NCBI GenBank assembly: GCA_035762665.1
Contig: DASTNZ010000158.1
Location: 1 to 28,676 of the forward strand
From: JASLBX01 sp035762665
GTDB taxonomy: Bacteria > Actinomycetota > Actinomycetes > Jiangellales > Jiangellaceae
Reading direction: 5' to 3'
DNA: 28,676 nucleotides
Shown: positions 7,458-14,781 of the stretch, one piece after another
How the letters are laid out: every line of letters starts with the position of its first letter
Position numbering within the stretch: position 1 is the first letter of the stretch
Translations under genes and position numbers: made by a program
The notes under the pieces: model-generated
Seen by the model: the letters and a program-made list of their open reading frames with translations, nothing else
What the model was told of the DNA's origin: nothing
The model's database searches: none

Positions 7458-7732
7458 TGAGCTGCGGCGAACCGCACGACGTCGACTGTTCGGAGATCCT
7501 CGAACGGGTCTACCTGTTCCTCGACCGCGAGATGGGTGGCGAGACGAACGCGTACGCCACTATCGAGGAGCACCTCGACGAATGTGGCCCCTGCTTCGAA
7601 AAGGTCGACCTCGAGCGCGTCATCCGCACCATGGTGGCCCGGTCGTGCGGCTGCGAGCACGCTCCTGATGAGCTGAAGCAACGGGTGCTGGCCCGAATCC
7701 GGCAGATCCAGATCCAGGTCACCGAGTACTGA
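7457..7732 (+). CDS. rsrA: Redox-sensing zinc anti-sigma factor RsrA
   Basis: RsrA holds SigR inactive in reduced cells and releases it when its cysteines form a disulfide with loss of zinc. This 91-residue protein has the ZAS-domain signature HLDECGPC (His39, Cys43, Cys46) plus Cys11, the expected Zn/redox ligands. Cys3, Cys64 and Cys66 are further cysteines of the kind found in RsrA. The start ATG 7457 overlaps the sigR stop and has AAGGAGG at 7443-7449 inside the sigR 3' end. It converges with the bL37 gene 15 bp downstream. Confidence 0.95.
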   Translation: MSCGEPHDVDCSEILERVYLFLDREMGGETNAYATIEEHLDECGPCFEKVDLERVIRTMVARSCGCEHAPDELKQRVLARIRQIQIQVTEY

Positions 7733-7747
7733 GGCGGACCTGCGCGG

Positions 7748-7822
7748 TCAGGCGTTGGGACGCTTTCCGTGGTTGGCGGCCTTGCCCTTGCGGGCTTTGC
7801 GCTTGCGCGTTTTCTTACCCAT
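7748..7822 (-). CDS. 50S ribosomal protein bL37 (24 residues)
   Basis: A 24-codon gene on the minus strand encodes a peptide that starts MGKKTRKRKARKGK and ends ANHGKRPNA. It is extremely basic, and the NHGKRPN ending is the hallmark of bL37, a small actinobacterial large-subunit protein first seen in mycobacterial ribosome structures and related to the COX24/AURKAIP1 C-terminal family. The ATG has AAGGAG about 10 nt upstream. Genes this short are often missed. It lies between convergent rsrA and the DUF5317 gene, whose stop is 26 bp upstream of this start. The identification is by remembered sequence pattern. Confidence 0.85.
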   Translation of the reverse strand: MGKKTRKRKARKGKAANHGKRPNA

Positions 7823-7848
7823 GGCCGGCTTGCTCCTTGGCTCTCGAC

Positions 7849-8517
7849 TCATATAACTGCGGAGCGCTGCGGCTCCGCCTCGGAGTCAATCGTCTCATGG
7901 TCACCGGTGGCGATGTCGGCCAGGTAATCGGGCGTCTCGAACTCGTCCAGAGGTTCTGACGGATTTCCCGCCCCATCGAATCGTCGGACCGGATCACGGC
8001 GGCCCGTAAGGCCCATGCTGAGCAGGACGGCGACCCCCGCTGCGACCGATACGTCACCAGGACTGACCACTTCCGGACGGGGCGGGAACGCCACGGGTAC
8101 CACCTTGCCCAGCCACGGAAGCCGGGTGTCCGGTCCGATGGACTCGTAGTCACCCGTCGCCAGAATGGTGGCTGGGTCGGCGCCCGCCCGGGCGGCCGCG
8201 CTCTCGGACAGCGGCATGGCGCCGTTGAGCAGTAGGACGGCCGCGTTGGCGGCGAGCCCGGCAGCGATCAACAGCCCACCATGAATCGTCCGGTTCACCC
8301 ATGCGTAGAACGCAAGCAGGGCCCAGGACAGACCGACCAAGATGGGCAGCATTGGCTCCCACAACCAGCCGCCGAGCACCCCGAGCGCGTGCAATCCGAC
8401 CGCGGTCACCAGCAGGCGGTTACGGCACGGACGCAGGGTGGGGAGCCGGGCTAGCCCACCTCCCCGGGCATAACCAGCCGCGACTCCCGCCACGAGGGCC
8501 AGGAGTACGAGCGTCAT
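7849..8517 (-). CDS. DUF5317 family membrane protein
   Basis: This 222-residue protein has hydrophobic segments at about residues 1-16 (MTLVLLALVAGVAAGYA), 36-50, 56-72 (LPILVGLSWALLAFYAW) and 80-98 (GGLLIAAGLAANAAVLLL), then NGAMPLSESAA and a later segment VSPGDVSVAAGVAVLLSMG. This layout, including the NG.MP motif and the GDV...AGVAVLL helix, matches the DUF5317 family of actinobacteria and other bacteria, whose function is unknown. The C-terminal 45 residues are acidic and probably cytoplasmic. It may be cotranscribed with the bL37 gene downstream and is divergent from the carrier-protein gene. Confidence 0.8.
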   Translation of the reverse strand: MTLVLLALVAGVAAGYARGGGLARLPTLRPCRNRLLVTAVGLHALGVLGGWLWEPMLPILVGLSWALLAFYAWVNRTIHGGLLIAAGLAANAAVLLLNGAMPLSESAAARAGADPATILATGDYESIGPDTRLPWLGKVVPVAFPPRPEVVSPGDVSVAAGVAVLLSMGLTGRRDPVRRFDGAGNPSEPLDEFETPDYLADIATGDHETIDSEAEPQRSAVI

Positions 8518-8650
8518 GTATCTATCGTGATCGGAAAGCCGGTGTCTGGCCCAGCCGCCACGCCCGAAGGTTGCGGGTTCCTGGCACCAACGGCATCAGC
8601 ACGTGATGGAATGACGCTCGCGGCGATCCCGATCCGGAGGAGAAGTTTAC

Positions 8651-8866
8651 GTGGCCGAACAGGTTTGTGCCGAAATGGTGGCCAACGTCCTGTCCCTGTC
8701 CGTAGTGGCCGGTGACGTGGTCGAACCTGGCACCACGCTGCTGATCCTCGAATCGATGAAGATGGAGATACCGGTGCTTTGCGAGACCGGTGGCACGGTG
8801 GCCGAGGTCAAGGTCGAGCCCGGCGACGTCGTGCAAGAGGGAGACGTCCTGGTGGTCCTGTCATGA
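8651..8866 (+). CDS. Biotin/lipoyl-attachment carrier protein (TB7.3-like)
   Basis: This free-standing 71-residue biotinyl domain carries the canonical ESMKMEI site, with Lys37 as the biotinylated residue, and the double half-barrel repeat ending VEPGDVVQEGDVLVVL. It has no carboxylase domains. The M. tuberculosis counterpart is the biotinylated protein TB7.3 (Rv3221c), also located near the redox sigma factor and pdtaS; its carboxylase partner is not known to me. The start GTG 8651 has GGAGGAG at 8636-8642. Its TGA overlaps the ATG of the thioesterase gene (ATGA), so the two products are probably made together. Confidence 0.9.
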   Translation: MAEQVCAEMVANVLSLSVVAGDVVEPGTTLLILESMKMEIPVLCETGGTVAEVKVEPGDVVQEGDVLVVLS

Positions 8867-9258
8867 CCGCCCCACGGCCTGGCCTGGCCGCGGAACTGTC
8901 GCGTGTCGTCACGGCGGCCGACACCGCCGCTGCGGTCGGTTCCGGTGATGTTCCCTTACTGGCCACCCCGCGATTGCTGGCGTGGCTGGAGGCGGCGTCC
9001 GTGGCTGCGCTGGAAGGTGTCCTGGCCGACGGTGTGACGAGTGTGGGTAGCCGGATAGACCTCGAGCACGTCGCGCCGAGCCCGGTGGGCATGACAGTGA
9101 CCGCGCGGGCTGAGATTGCAGCTGTCGACGGCCGGCTGGTGCAGTTCGACGTCGTGGCTCTCCATCCAGACGGGAAGGTTGTTGCGCACGGGCGTATTAC
9201 GCGGGTCAGCGTGGACCGGGATCGTTTCGTGGCCCGGTCCGCTGGCGCTGGCCAGTAG
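8863..9258 (+). CDS. Hotdog-fold thioesterase (FlK-like)
   Basis: This 131-residue protein resembles the single-hotdog thioesterase group that includes fluoroacetyl-CoA thioesterase FlK. The motif LLATPRLLAWLEAASVAAL (about residues 28-46) supplies the conserved TP and Glu of the hotdog helix. The segment GSRIDLEHVAPSPVGMTVTARAEI (about 65-88) has the conserved His, and VVAHGRITRVSVD ends the sheet. It probably cleaves an acyl-CoA; the substrate is unknown. The ATG at 8863 overlaps the stop of the biotin carrier gene, implying translational coupling. It converges on the lysyl oxidase gene 25 bp away. Confidence 0.82.
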   Translation: MTAPRPGLAAELSRVVTAADTAAAVGSGDVPLLATPRLLAWLEAASVAALEGVLADGVTSVGSRIDLEHVAPSPVGMTVTARAEIAAVDGRLVQFDVVALHPDGKVVAHGRITRVSVDRDRFVARSAGAGQ

Positions 9259-9283
9259 CGTGTCGTAGCTGCGTGGACGTGGC

Positions 9284-10180
9284 TCAGGAGCCGCTGTCAG
9301 GGATAGACCGCTCGCACAGTTCCGGCGAAGCCGCCTGGGCGTCCGTCCCGGAAATCTGCACAGCCGTCACAGCGGCATTGTCGATCTCGACCGTCTCGAG
9401 CAGCAGGCCGAGGGGATCAGCCTCGTTCCACAGGCAGTACACGCCGTCGGCAAGTTCTGCCGGGAGGTTGAGGTGCTGATCGTCGAGGCGTTCGGTATAG
9501 ACGTCGGCCCAGCCAGGTGTGATGCCCTGGACTCTATCGTGCGAGCAGTCTCCGTAATGCCGCTCCGGACGTGGATCGACCTCCGCCGCCACCTCGCGGT
9601 TATCACGCCAGCAGAAGCTGACCTTCTCCGCCTCGGAGACAGGTACCTCGGTGCCAGGTTGGACGAACGTGTACTTGGCTGCCGCGTCGAAGTGCCAGTG
9701 TTCGTGCTCTTCGTGATCGAGCATGCAACCCGCGGGGCGCGAGATTGTCGCCGTGTCGGTGGACCGCTCGTAGTGGCCGTCGCCGTCCGCGTCACGGTAG
9801 AGGACCTGGGACGCGTGACGCTGGCCGGGTGGGCAAGGCAGCACTCCATCCGGGTTAGTCTCGACCGGGCCTCGGCCGGAGTTGGCGATAATGGACGTGA
9901 ACCGCAATCGGCGCTGGCCGTCCACCACCTCGATACGGAGATCTTCGGGGGGCAGGCTTTGCAGGTTGGGCCGCAGGAGCGCGGCGCCGCGAACCGGGCG
10001 GGGATCGGGATAATCCGTCGGTGCCGGTCGTGTAGCAGTCGGAGTGCCGGCCAGCTTCGTTGCCGCCGGTTCGGACGGATCGTTGCTTCCCAGGGCCCAG
10101 GCCAGCGCAACAGTGCAAAGCACGGTTAGCCCTCCGCCGAGGAGCGCGGCGAGCGCGCGGCGCGTCACGTCCATAATCAC
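9284..10180 (-). CDS. Secreted lysyl oxidase homologue
   Basis: This 298-residue protein matches the lysyl oxidase family, copper amine oxidases that oxidise lysine side chains to allysine. An N-terminal hydrophobic segment (about residues 9-30) should export or anchor it. The copper site is in LDHEEHEHWHFDAAAKY with His156, His159, His161 and His163. The two residues that form the lysine tyrosylquinone cofactor in eukaryotic LOX appear conserved: Lys186 in EAEKVSFCW and Tyr228 in QGITPGWADVY. The first possible start is GTG 10180; ATG 10174 is an alternative two codons later. Natural substrates of bacterial LOX proteins are poorly known, with cell-surface or extracellular proteins most likely. 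Confidence 0.85.
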   Translation of the reverse strand: MIMDVTRRALAALLGGGLTVLCTVALAWALGSNDPSEPAATKLAGTPTATRPAPTDYPDPRPVRGAALLRPNLQSLPPEDLRIEVVDGQRRLRFTSIIANSGRGPVETNPDGVLPCPPGQRHASQVLYRDADGDGHYERSTDTATISRPAGCMLDHEEHEHWHFDAAAKYTFVQPGTEVPVSEAEKVSFCWRDNREVAAEVDPRPERHYGDCSHDRVQGITPGWADVYTERLDDQHLNLPAELADGVYCLWNEADPLGLLLETVEIDNAAVTAVQISGTDAQAASPELCERSIPDSGS

Positions 10181-10239
10181 CTACAGCGTGTTGGGTACGC
10201 CTTCCATGCTAGGTGGGACGGATTCGGCTGTGGCGTTGT

Positions 10240-10743
10240 TCAGCTCAGCCGGAGCTCGTAGACGACCAGGTCGACTTCGGGAATCGGTGACCAGTCACGA
10301 GCCGGGTCGCGACGGAAGCCGAGCTGCTCGTACAACCGGTGGGCGCGACCGTTGCCTCGGGGCGTCGACAGTGCCAGTCCACTGAAGCCGAGCTCCCGAG
10401 TGCGGTCAAGGCAGGCCTCGATCAACGCCCGGCCCACACCCTGGCCCTGGACGCCAGGGTCGACTGCGAGCATGCGGAACTCGCCCTCGTTGTCGCGAGC
10501 AATCTCGCGCCAGGAACTGCCGGCCGGACAGAACGTGACCGAACCGAGAACGACGCCACCGGCGTCGACTGCGACCAGGAGTTCGGCTTCAGCGGCCCGG
10601 CGCGCGGCGTCGCGGAGGTCGTCCACATACCGGCCACGGGCCATGCCGGCCGCCCGGTAGGCGGCAACGGTGATGTTACCCACAGTGGTGTATTCATCGG
10701 GACGCGCCGGCCTAATGGCTGGTTCGGGCACCTTCGCGGTCAC
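10240..10743 (-). CDS. GNAT family N-acetyltransferase
   Basis: This 167-residue single-domain GNAT enzyme transfers an acetyl group from acetyl-CoA to an unidentified amine. Motif A is EFRMLAVDPGVQGQGVGRALI (about residues 98-118), with the pyrophosphate-binding Q.G.G signature; motif B includes NGRAHRLYEQLGFRRD. The frame is open far upstream, but GTG 10743 gives the normal family start, and TACGCT lies 7 nt upstream on the same strand, fitting a leaderless transcript. The lysyl oxidase gene follows 59 bp downstream on the same strand. Confidence 0.85.
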   Translation of the reverse strand: MTAKVPEPAIRPARPDEYTTVGNITVAAYRAAGMARGRYVDDLRDAARRAAEAELLVAVDAGGVVLGSVTFCPAGSSWREIARDNEGEFRMLAVDPGVQGQGVGRALIEACLDRTRELGFSGLALSTPRGNGRAHRLYEQLGFRRDPARDWSPIPEVDLVVYELRLS

Positions 10744-10750
10744 GGTTGTG

Positions 10751-10756
10751 AGCGTA
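10751..10756 (-). promoter_or_regulatory. Leaderless -10 (TACGCT) of the GNAT gene
   Basis: On the minus strand TACGCT is separated by 7 nt from GTG 10743, with no ribosome-binding site. The same hexamer and spacing recur before the IlvG-like gene and the lipid kinase gene in this window. Confidence 0.5.
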
Positions 10757-10769
10757 TCGGCCCGGTCTG

Positions 10770-10940
10770 TCAGTGGTTGGTGGCGTATGGGTGGCTGGGC
10801 AGTCCTGGGAACCAATCCTCCTCGGGACGCGGTGGTGGGTCGGGCCGCGGGCCGCCGTCGGAGTCGGTCAAGCGGCGGGCGACCGCGATCGCTACCGCGA
10901 CCGCGGCAACAAGCAGCAGAGCAATCACGTAAGTAGTCAT
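10770..10940 (-). CDS. Small single-helix membrane protein (56 residues)
   Basis: This 56-codon gene starts at ATG 10940. Residues 4-21 (YVIALLLVAAVAVAIAVA) form one transmembrane helix, followed by RR, a Pro/Asp/Arg-rich linker (DGGPRPDPPPRPEED) and a short tail ending HPYATNH. On the minus strand TAAAAT lies 6 nt before the ATG, consistent with a leaderless promoter. It ends 26 bp before the GNAT start and is divergent from the GlxA-type regulator. I do not recognise a family; the positive-inside rule would place the proline-rich tail in the cytoplasm. Confidence 0.65.
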   Translation of the reverse strand: MTTYVIALLLVAAVAVAIAVARRLTDSDGGPRPDPPPRPEEDWFPGLPSHPYATNH

Positions 10941-11034
10941 ACAGGTATTTTACTACTGACGCAGCATCGCAGGCTTGTGGCAGAACTGCCGTTATTCGTC
11001 GACTTCCTGCCACGAGCTGTGGCAGACTCCGTCC

Positions 11035-11988
11035 ATGCTGAGAAACGTTGCCGCACTCGCCCTGGACGGCGTCGCGCCATTTGAACTCGGCGTACTGTGC
11101 GAGGCGTTTGGAGTCGATCGTTCGAGCCAGGGCCTGCCGGTGTTGGACTTCGCGGTCTGCGGCGTGACGCCTGGGCCAGTCGCGACGTCGATGGGGTTCA
11201 CCATCAACGTCGAGCACGGGCTTGACCGGCTCGATGAAGCCGACTTGGTCGCGGTGCCGGCCATGCCGCGCAACGGCGTCTACTCCGAATCCGCGCTGCG
11301 GGCTCTACGGTCGGCAGTCGATCGGGGTGCTCGGGTGCTGTCAGTGTGTTCGGGAGCGTTCGTCCTGGCCGCTGCCGGCCTGCTGGACGGTCGGCGGTGC
11401 ACGACCCATTGGCTCTTCGCGGACGAACTCGCGGCGCGGTATCCCACGGTGAAGGTGGATCCCGACGTTCTCTACGTCGACGAGGATCCGATCATCACCA
11501 GTGCCGGGACCGCTGCCGGCGTCGATGCATGCCTCTACATCTGGCGCAAGGCCTATGGCGCATCGGTGGCTGCTGCGATCGCCCGCCGGATGGTCGTCCC
11601 ACCGCACCGCGACGGTGGGCAGGCGCAGTTCGTGGAGGCACCGATCCGGCCGGCGGAGTCCCCCACGATGGCCGGCGTTCTGGACTACATGAGGGCACAC
11701 CTCGGCGAAGAGCTGAGCGTCGAGTCGCTCGCGCGTATCGCTAATATGTCGCCGCGGACGTTCGCCAGGCGGTTTCGCGCTGAGACCGGCGCAACGCCCT
11801 ACGACTGGTTGGTCGCGCAGCGGGTGGCCGCCGCTCAGCGACTGCTTGAAGACGGCGATGACACCATCGACGCCGTGGCGGCGAAATGCGGGTTTGGAGC
11901 GGCGGCCGCGCTGCGGCACCATTTCACACGCCGGTTAGGCACCACTCCGCAGGCGTACCGGTCGGCGTTCTGCTCAGTGAATCGGTGA
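11035..11988 (+). CDS. GlxA-family transcriptional regulator (DJ-1/PfpI + AraC HTH)
   Basis: This 317-residue regulator has an N-terminal DJ-1/PfpI-like domain (about residues 1-165) with the nucleophile-elbow motif LSVCSGAFVLAAAGLLDGR, and a C-terminal AraC-type double helix-turn-helix (about 215-310; LSVESLARIANMSPRTFARRF, then DAVAAKCGFGAAAALRHHF). Such proteins usually activate catabolic genes; the ligand is unknown. ATG 11035 has CAGACT 6 nt upstream and no ribosome-binding site, so a leaderless message is likely. It converges with the IlvG-like gene, leaving only 4 bp between the stop codons. Confidence 0.92.
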   Translation: MLRNVAALALDGVAPFELGVLCEAFGVDRSSQGLPVLDFAVCGVTPGPVATSMGFTINVEHGLDRLDEADLVAVPAMPRNGVYSESALRALRSAVDRGARVLSVCSGAFVLAAAGLLDGRRCTTHWLFADELAARYPTVKVDPDVLYVDEDPIITSAGTAAGVDACLYIWRKAYGASVAAAIARRMVVPPHRDGGQAQFVEAPIRPAESPTMAGVLDYMRAHLGEELSVESLARIANMSPRTFARRFRAETGATPYDWLVAQRVAAAQRLLEDGDDTIDAVAAKCGFGAAAALRHHFTRRLGTTPQAYRSAFCSVNR

Positions 11989-11992
11989 TGTC

Positions 11993-13660
11993 TTAGACGC
12001 CGGTCGTTGAGCGGGGATACGCGACTTCCGGGTCGCAGAGCACGTTCACCAGGTACGGGATTCCTGAGTCGAAGGCCCGGCGCAGCGCGGAGCCAATCTC
12101 ATCCGGCCGGGTCACTGTCTCGCCGGCGCCGCCGAGAGCGCGCACGATGGCGTCGTACCCTGTGTCGGCCCTCAGGTCGGCGGCGACGTCGTAGCCGTAA
12201 AGAAATCGCATCGGGTGCTTCTCCAGGCCCCAGGCGCCGTTGTTGCCCACGATCATGACAACCGGCAGCTGGTGTCGGACGAGTGTGTCGACGTCAAGCA
12301 GCGAGAGTCCCGCGGCGCCGTCGCCGTAGAGCAGGACCACCTGGCTGGACGGGCGGGCGATGCGAGCCGCCGCGGCGGCACCCGCGCCGGCGCCTAAGCA
12401 CCCGTACGGGCCTGGGTCGAGCCAGCAGCCAGCGCGTCTAGGCTCGACGAACTTACCCGCCCAGGAGACGAAGTCGCCGCCGTCGCCGATGATCACCGCA
12501 TCATCGGCGAGCAGTGGTAGGAGCTCGCCGTAGATTCGGGCCGGATGGATCGGGTCATTCGTGGCCGCGAGCAAGGGTGCGTCGCGCTCGATTGCAGCCG
12601 ACACGCCGGCGCGGAGCGTCTCCAGCCACGGCTCCGCCGCTGGCCGGCGCAGCTCCTGCTGCAGCGCCGAAAGAACGCCGTCGAAGACCAGGGTGAGATC
12701 ACCCGCGGCCGAGGCGGCGAGCTGGACATGTTCGGCCAGCTGGCTCGGTGCGTCCGTCAGGTGCACCACCCGGGCGGGCGATTGTGCCTTACCACCGAAG
12801 ACACCGAAGCCGAGCCGGAAGTCCAGCGGCGTGCCGGCGACGAGCACGAGGTCGGCGTTGTTGAAAGCGTGCGAGCGGGCGCGCGTGACGAGCTGCCGAT
12901 GCCCTCGAGGCAGCACACCGCGGCCCATGCCGTTGGTGATGACTGGCACCCCGGTTTCGTCGGCGAACCGCACGGCGGCCGCTTCCGCCTCGTCCATCCA
13001 GACATCCGACCCGAGGACGAGGATGGGTCGCTCCGCGTCGGCCAGCAGCGCCGCGACGCTCGTAAGGTCCTCAGGATCGGGGGAGATCCGTTCACGCGGC
13101 GTCCGTTCGGGAATGGCGACCTCGGCTCGGCTGTAGAGCTCATCCATCGGCACGTCGACGAAGACCGGCCCGCGGTGTGAAGCCAAGGCCACCTGCAGGG
13201 CTTCGTCCATCACTCCTGCGACTTCAGCGGCGGTGCGTGCTGTGGTCGACCGCTTGGTGATAGGAGCGAGGATCGGAGGGTGGTCGAGCTCCTGCAGCGC
13301 ACCGGCGCCCCACCGGAACTGCGGCGCTCGGCCGCCGACGGTCAGCAGCGGGACCCCGTTGAAGAAAGCCTGTGCGACACCGCTGACGGCGTTGGTGACG
13401 CCCGGGCCGGCCGTGACAACAGCCAGGCCGGGCCGGCGGGTGAGCTTCGCGGTCGCCTCTGCTCCGAAGACAGCGGTCTGCTCGTGCCGGACGTCGACAA
13501 GGCGCATCGGCGGATCGGCTTTGGTGGCGGCGTCATAAAGCGGGAAGACGTGCGCACCCGACAACGTCCACATGGTCTCGATGTCGTAGTTGGCGAACAC
13601 GGCAAGGGCGTGCTCGCCGGCGTGGCCTTCGAGCAGGTTGTTGCGAGGCGAAGTACTCAC
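11993..13660 (-). CDS. IlvG-like acetolactate synthase large-subunit homologue (ThDP enzyme)
   Basis: This 555-residue ThDP-dependent enzyme has the domain order of acetolactate synthase: N-terminal PYR domain with TLSGAHVFPLYDA and VRHEQTAVFGAEATAKLT (catalytic Glu), a central domain, and a C-terminal PP domain with YGDGAAGLSLLDVDTLV and IVGNNGAWGLEKHP (GDG...NN motif). It resembles the mycobacterial IlvG-type paralogues more than the main IlvB, and no small regulatory subunit is nearby, so 2-hydroxyacyl-CoA lyase-like or other C-C lyase activity is possible. GTG 13660 is chosen because TACGCT lies 7 nt upstream and upstream residues are not family-like. Confidence 0.85.
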   Translation of the reverse strand: MSTSPRNNLLEGHAGEHALAVFANYDIETMWTLSGAHVFPLYDAATKADPPMRLVDVRHEQTAVFGAEATAKLTRRPGLAVVTAGPGVTNAVSGVAQAFFNGVPLLTVGGRAPQFRWGAGALQELDHPPILAPITKRSTTARTAAEVAGVMDEALQVALASHRGPVFVDVPMDELYSRAEVAIPERTPRERISPDPEDLTSVAALLADAERPILVLGSDVWMDEAEAAAVRFADETGVPVITNGMGRGVLPRGHRQLVTRARSHAFNNADLVLVAGTPLDFRLGFGVFGGKAQSPARVVHLTDAPSQLAEHVQLAASAAGDLTLVFDGVLSALQQELRRPAAEPWLETLRAGVSAAIERDAPLLAATNDPIHPARIYGELLPLLADDAVIIGDGGDFVSWAGKFVEPRRAGCWLDPGPYGCLGAGAGAAAAARIARPSSQVVLLYGDGAAGLSLLDVDTLVRHQLPVVMIVGNNGAWGLEKHPMRFLYGYDVAADLRADTGYDAIVRALGGAGETVTRPDEIGSALRRAFDSGIPYLVNVLCDPEVAYPRSTTGV

Positions 13661-13667
13661 TCGGCTT

Positions 13668-13673
13668 AGCGTA
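13668..13673 (-). promoter_or_regulatory. Leaderless -10 (TACGCT) of the IlvG-like gene
   Basis: TACGCT on the minus strand lies 7 nt before GTG 13660, with no Shine-Dalgarno sequence. The transcript would start at the initiation codon. Confidence 0.5.
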
Positions 13674-13809
13674 CCGGGTTGGGCCTGGGGCTGGCCGACC
13701 AATCAGGCAGGTCAGATAGATAGATGGGCCGCCCACTAGGGTCAGCCGCGTGGCTGCATGCGGGCAGGCATGTAGGTACGGTGCGCCGCCTGCCGAACGT
13801 GATCGAACG

Positions 13810-14715
13810 TCAGTGAGCGCGGGGTGCGACCCCGGACGGCTGCTGGCGGAAGATCTCGGGTGCGCTGGTCCGCAGTGCTCTCTGCAGGGCAATCAGCAGG
13901 TCGGGCCGGCAGGTGGGAGTGGCGCCGGGTGAGCCGATGATCTCCTGCGTCGGCGTGCCCCTGACGCCGAGGAGAAGTTGTAGGTGCAGCGAGCGGGCGT
14001 AGCTGACGCAGTTCACCTGAACCGCGCTCTCGCGCTCACCGGGCTTCAACGGCGCGGCCCAGGTCTTGGCCAGCCGCTCCAACCAGCTCTCCAACGTTTC
14101 GACGGTGATCAAGTTCCGGTGGAGCATCGACATCGTCGCGTGCGCGAGGCGGTCGCACTCGCCGGATACAAGGCGGTATTCAGTGTCGGTCAGCAACCGC
14201 TCGGCGATCACGTCAAGCAGGACGTTCAGCTCGTCGCGGTTGAAGTAGCGTGAAGCCGCGAATGCACTGAGCAGGTCGGCGCCGTGTGAAATGGCCTGCA
14301 CCCACCCAGTCTCTGGAACCCAGCCGCGCAGATCGCGCTCGGCCAGCAGCCAAGTGACCGAGCGGTCGGCCCAGGTCAGGATGGTCGTGGCCGGCAGCAC
14401 CTGAACCGAGTTGTCGCGCCGGACGACCCGAGCCAGCGTCATGGCCGACAGCGAGCGGCGCAGCACGCTGGGCGTGCGGTCCTGGCCGAGACCGGCCCGT
14501 AGTCCATGCAGCAGGCCGTCACCGAGCCCTGAGAGCAACTCGTCGTACACGCCCTCGTCGGTCCACGTCGTCAGGATCGAGCATGCGATGTCGCGAACGT
14601 GCGGATCCGCATCGCCGAGCATGCTGACCAATTCGGTGGTGAGATCGTTGAGCGCCGCGCCATGCGGAACCCGGTACCCGTCGGCGACGACGCGCTCCCA
14701 ATACGACTTCCGCAC
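13810..14715 (-). CDS. DUF2785 family protein
   Basis: This 301-residue, mostly alpha-helical protein resembles the DUF2785 family. Markers are LTTELVSMLGDADPHVRDIACSIL near the N-terminus, VLRRSLSAMTLARVVRRDN, and the central GWVQAISHGADLLSAFAASRYF segment. The helical pairs look HEAT-like. Function is unknown. The frame is open upstream to 14814, but that would run into pdtaS; GTG 14715 begins the family-like sequence (RKSYWERV) and has a weak GANNNT hexamer 6 nt upstream. It is divergent from pdtaS. Confidence 0.75.
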   Translation of the reverse strand: MRKSYWERVVADGYRVPHGAALNDLTTELVSMLGDADPHVRDIACSILTTWTDEGVYDELLSGLGDGLLHGLRAGLGQDRTPSVLRRSLSAMTLARVVRRDNSVQVLPATTILTWADRSVTWLLAERDLRGWVPETGWVQAISHGADLLSAFAASRYFNRDELNVLLDVIAERLLTDTEYRLVSGECDRLAHATMSMLHRNLITVETLESWLERLAKTWAAPLKPGERESAVQVNCVSYARSLHLQLLLGVRGTPTQEIIGSPGATPTCRPDLLIALQRALRTSAPEIFRQQPSGVAPRAH

Positions 14716-14768
14716 CGCAGCATCTTCGCATGAGCTCACATCGCCTTGGGCCCCCCGGGTGGGTGTCC

Positions 14769-14774
14769 TAGGCT
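14769..14774 (+). promoter_or_regulatory. Leaderless -10 (TAGGCT) of pdtaS
   Basis: TAGGCT lies 7 nt before GTG 14782, with no ribosome-binding site between. This decides the start codon against an upstream in-frame alternative at 14746. Confidence 0.5.
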
Positions 14775-14781
14775 CGTCGCT

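Noticed and set aside
8608..8633. Sigma-R-like promoter before the biotin carrier gene (GGAAT-N18-GAT)
   Set aside because: Spacing is perfect but the essential GTT is GAT, so it was not called as a regulatory site.
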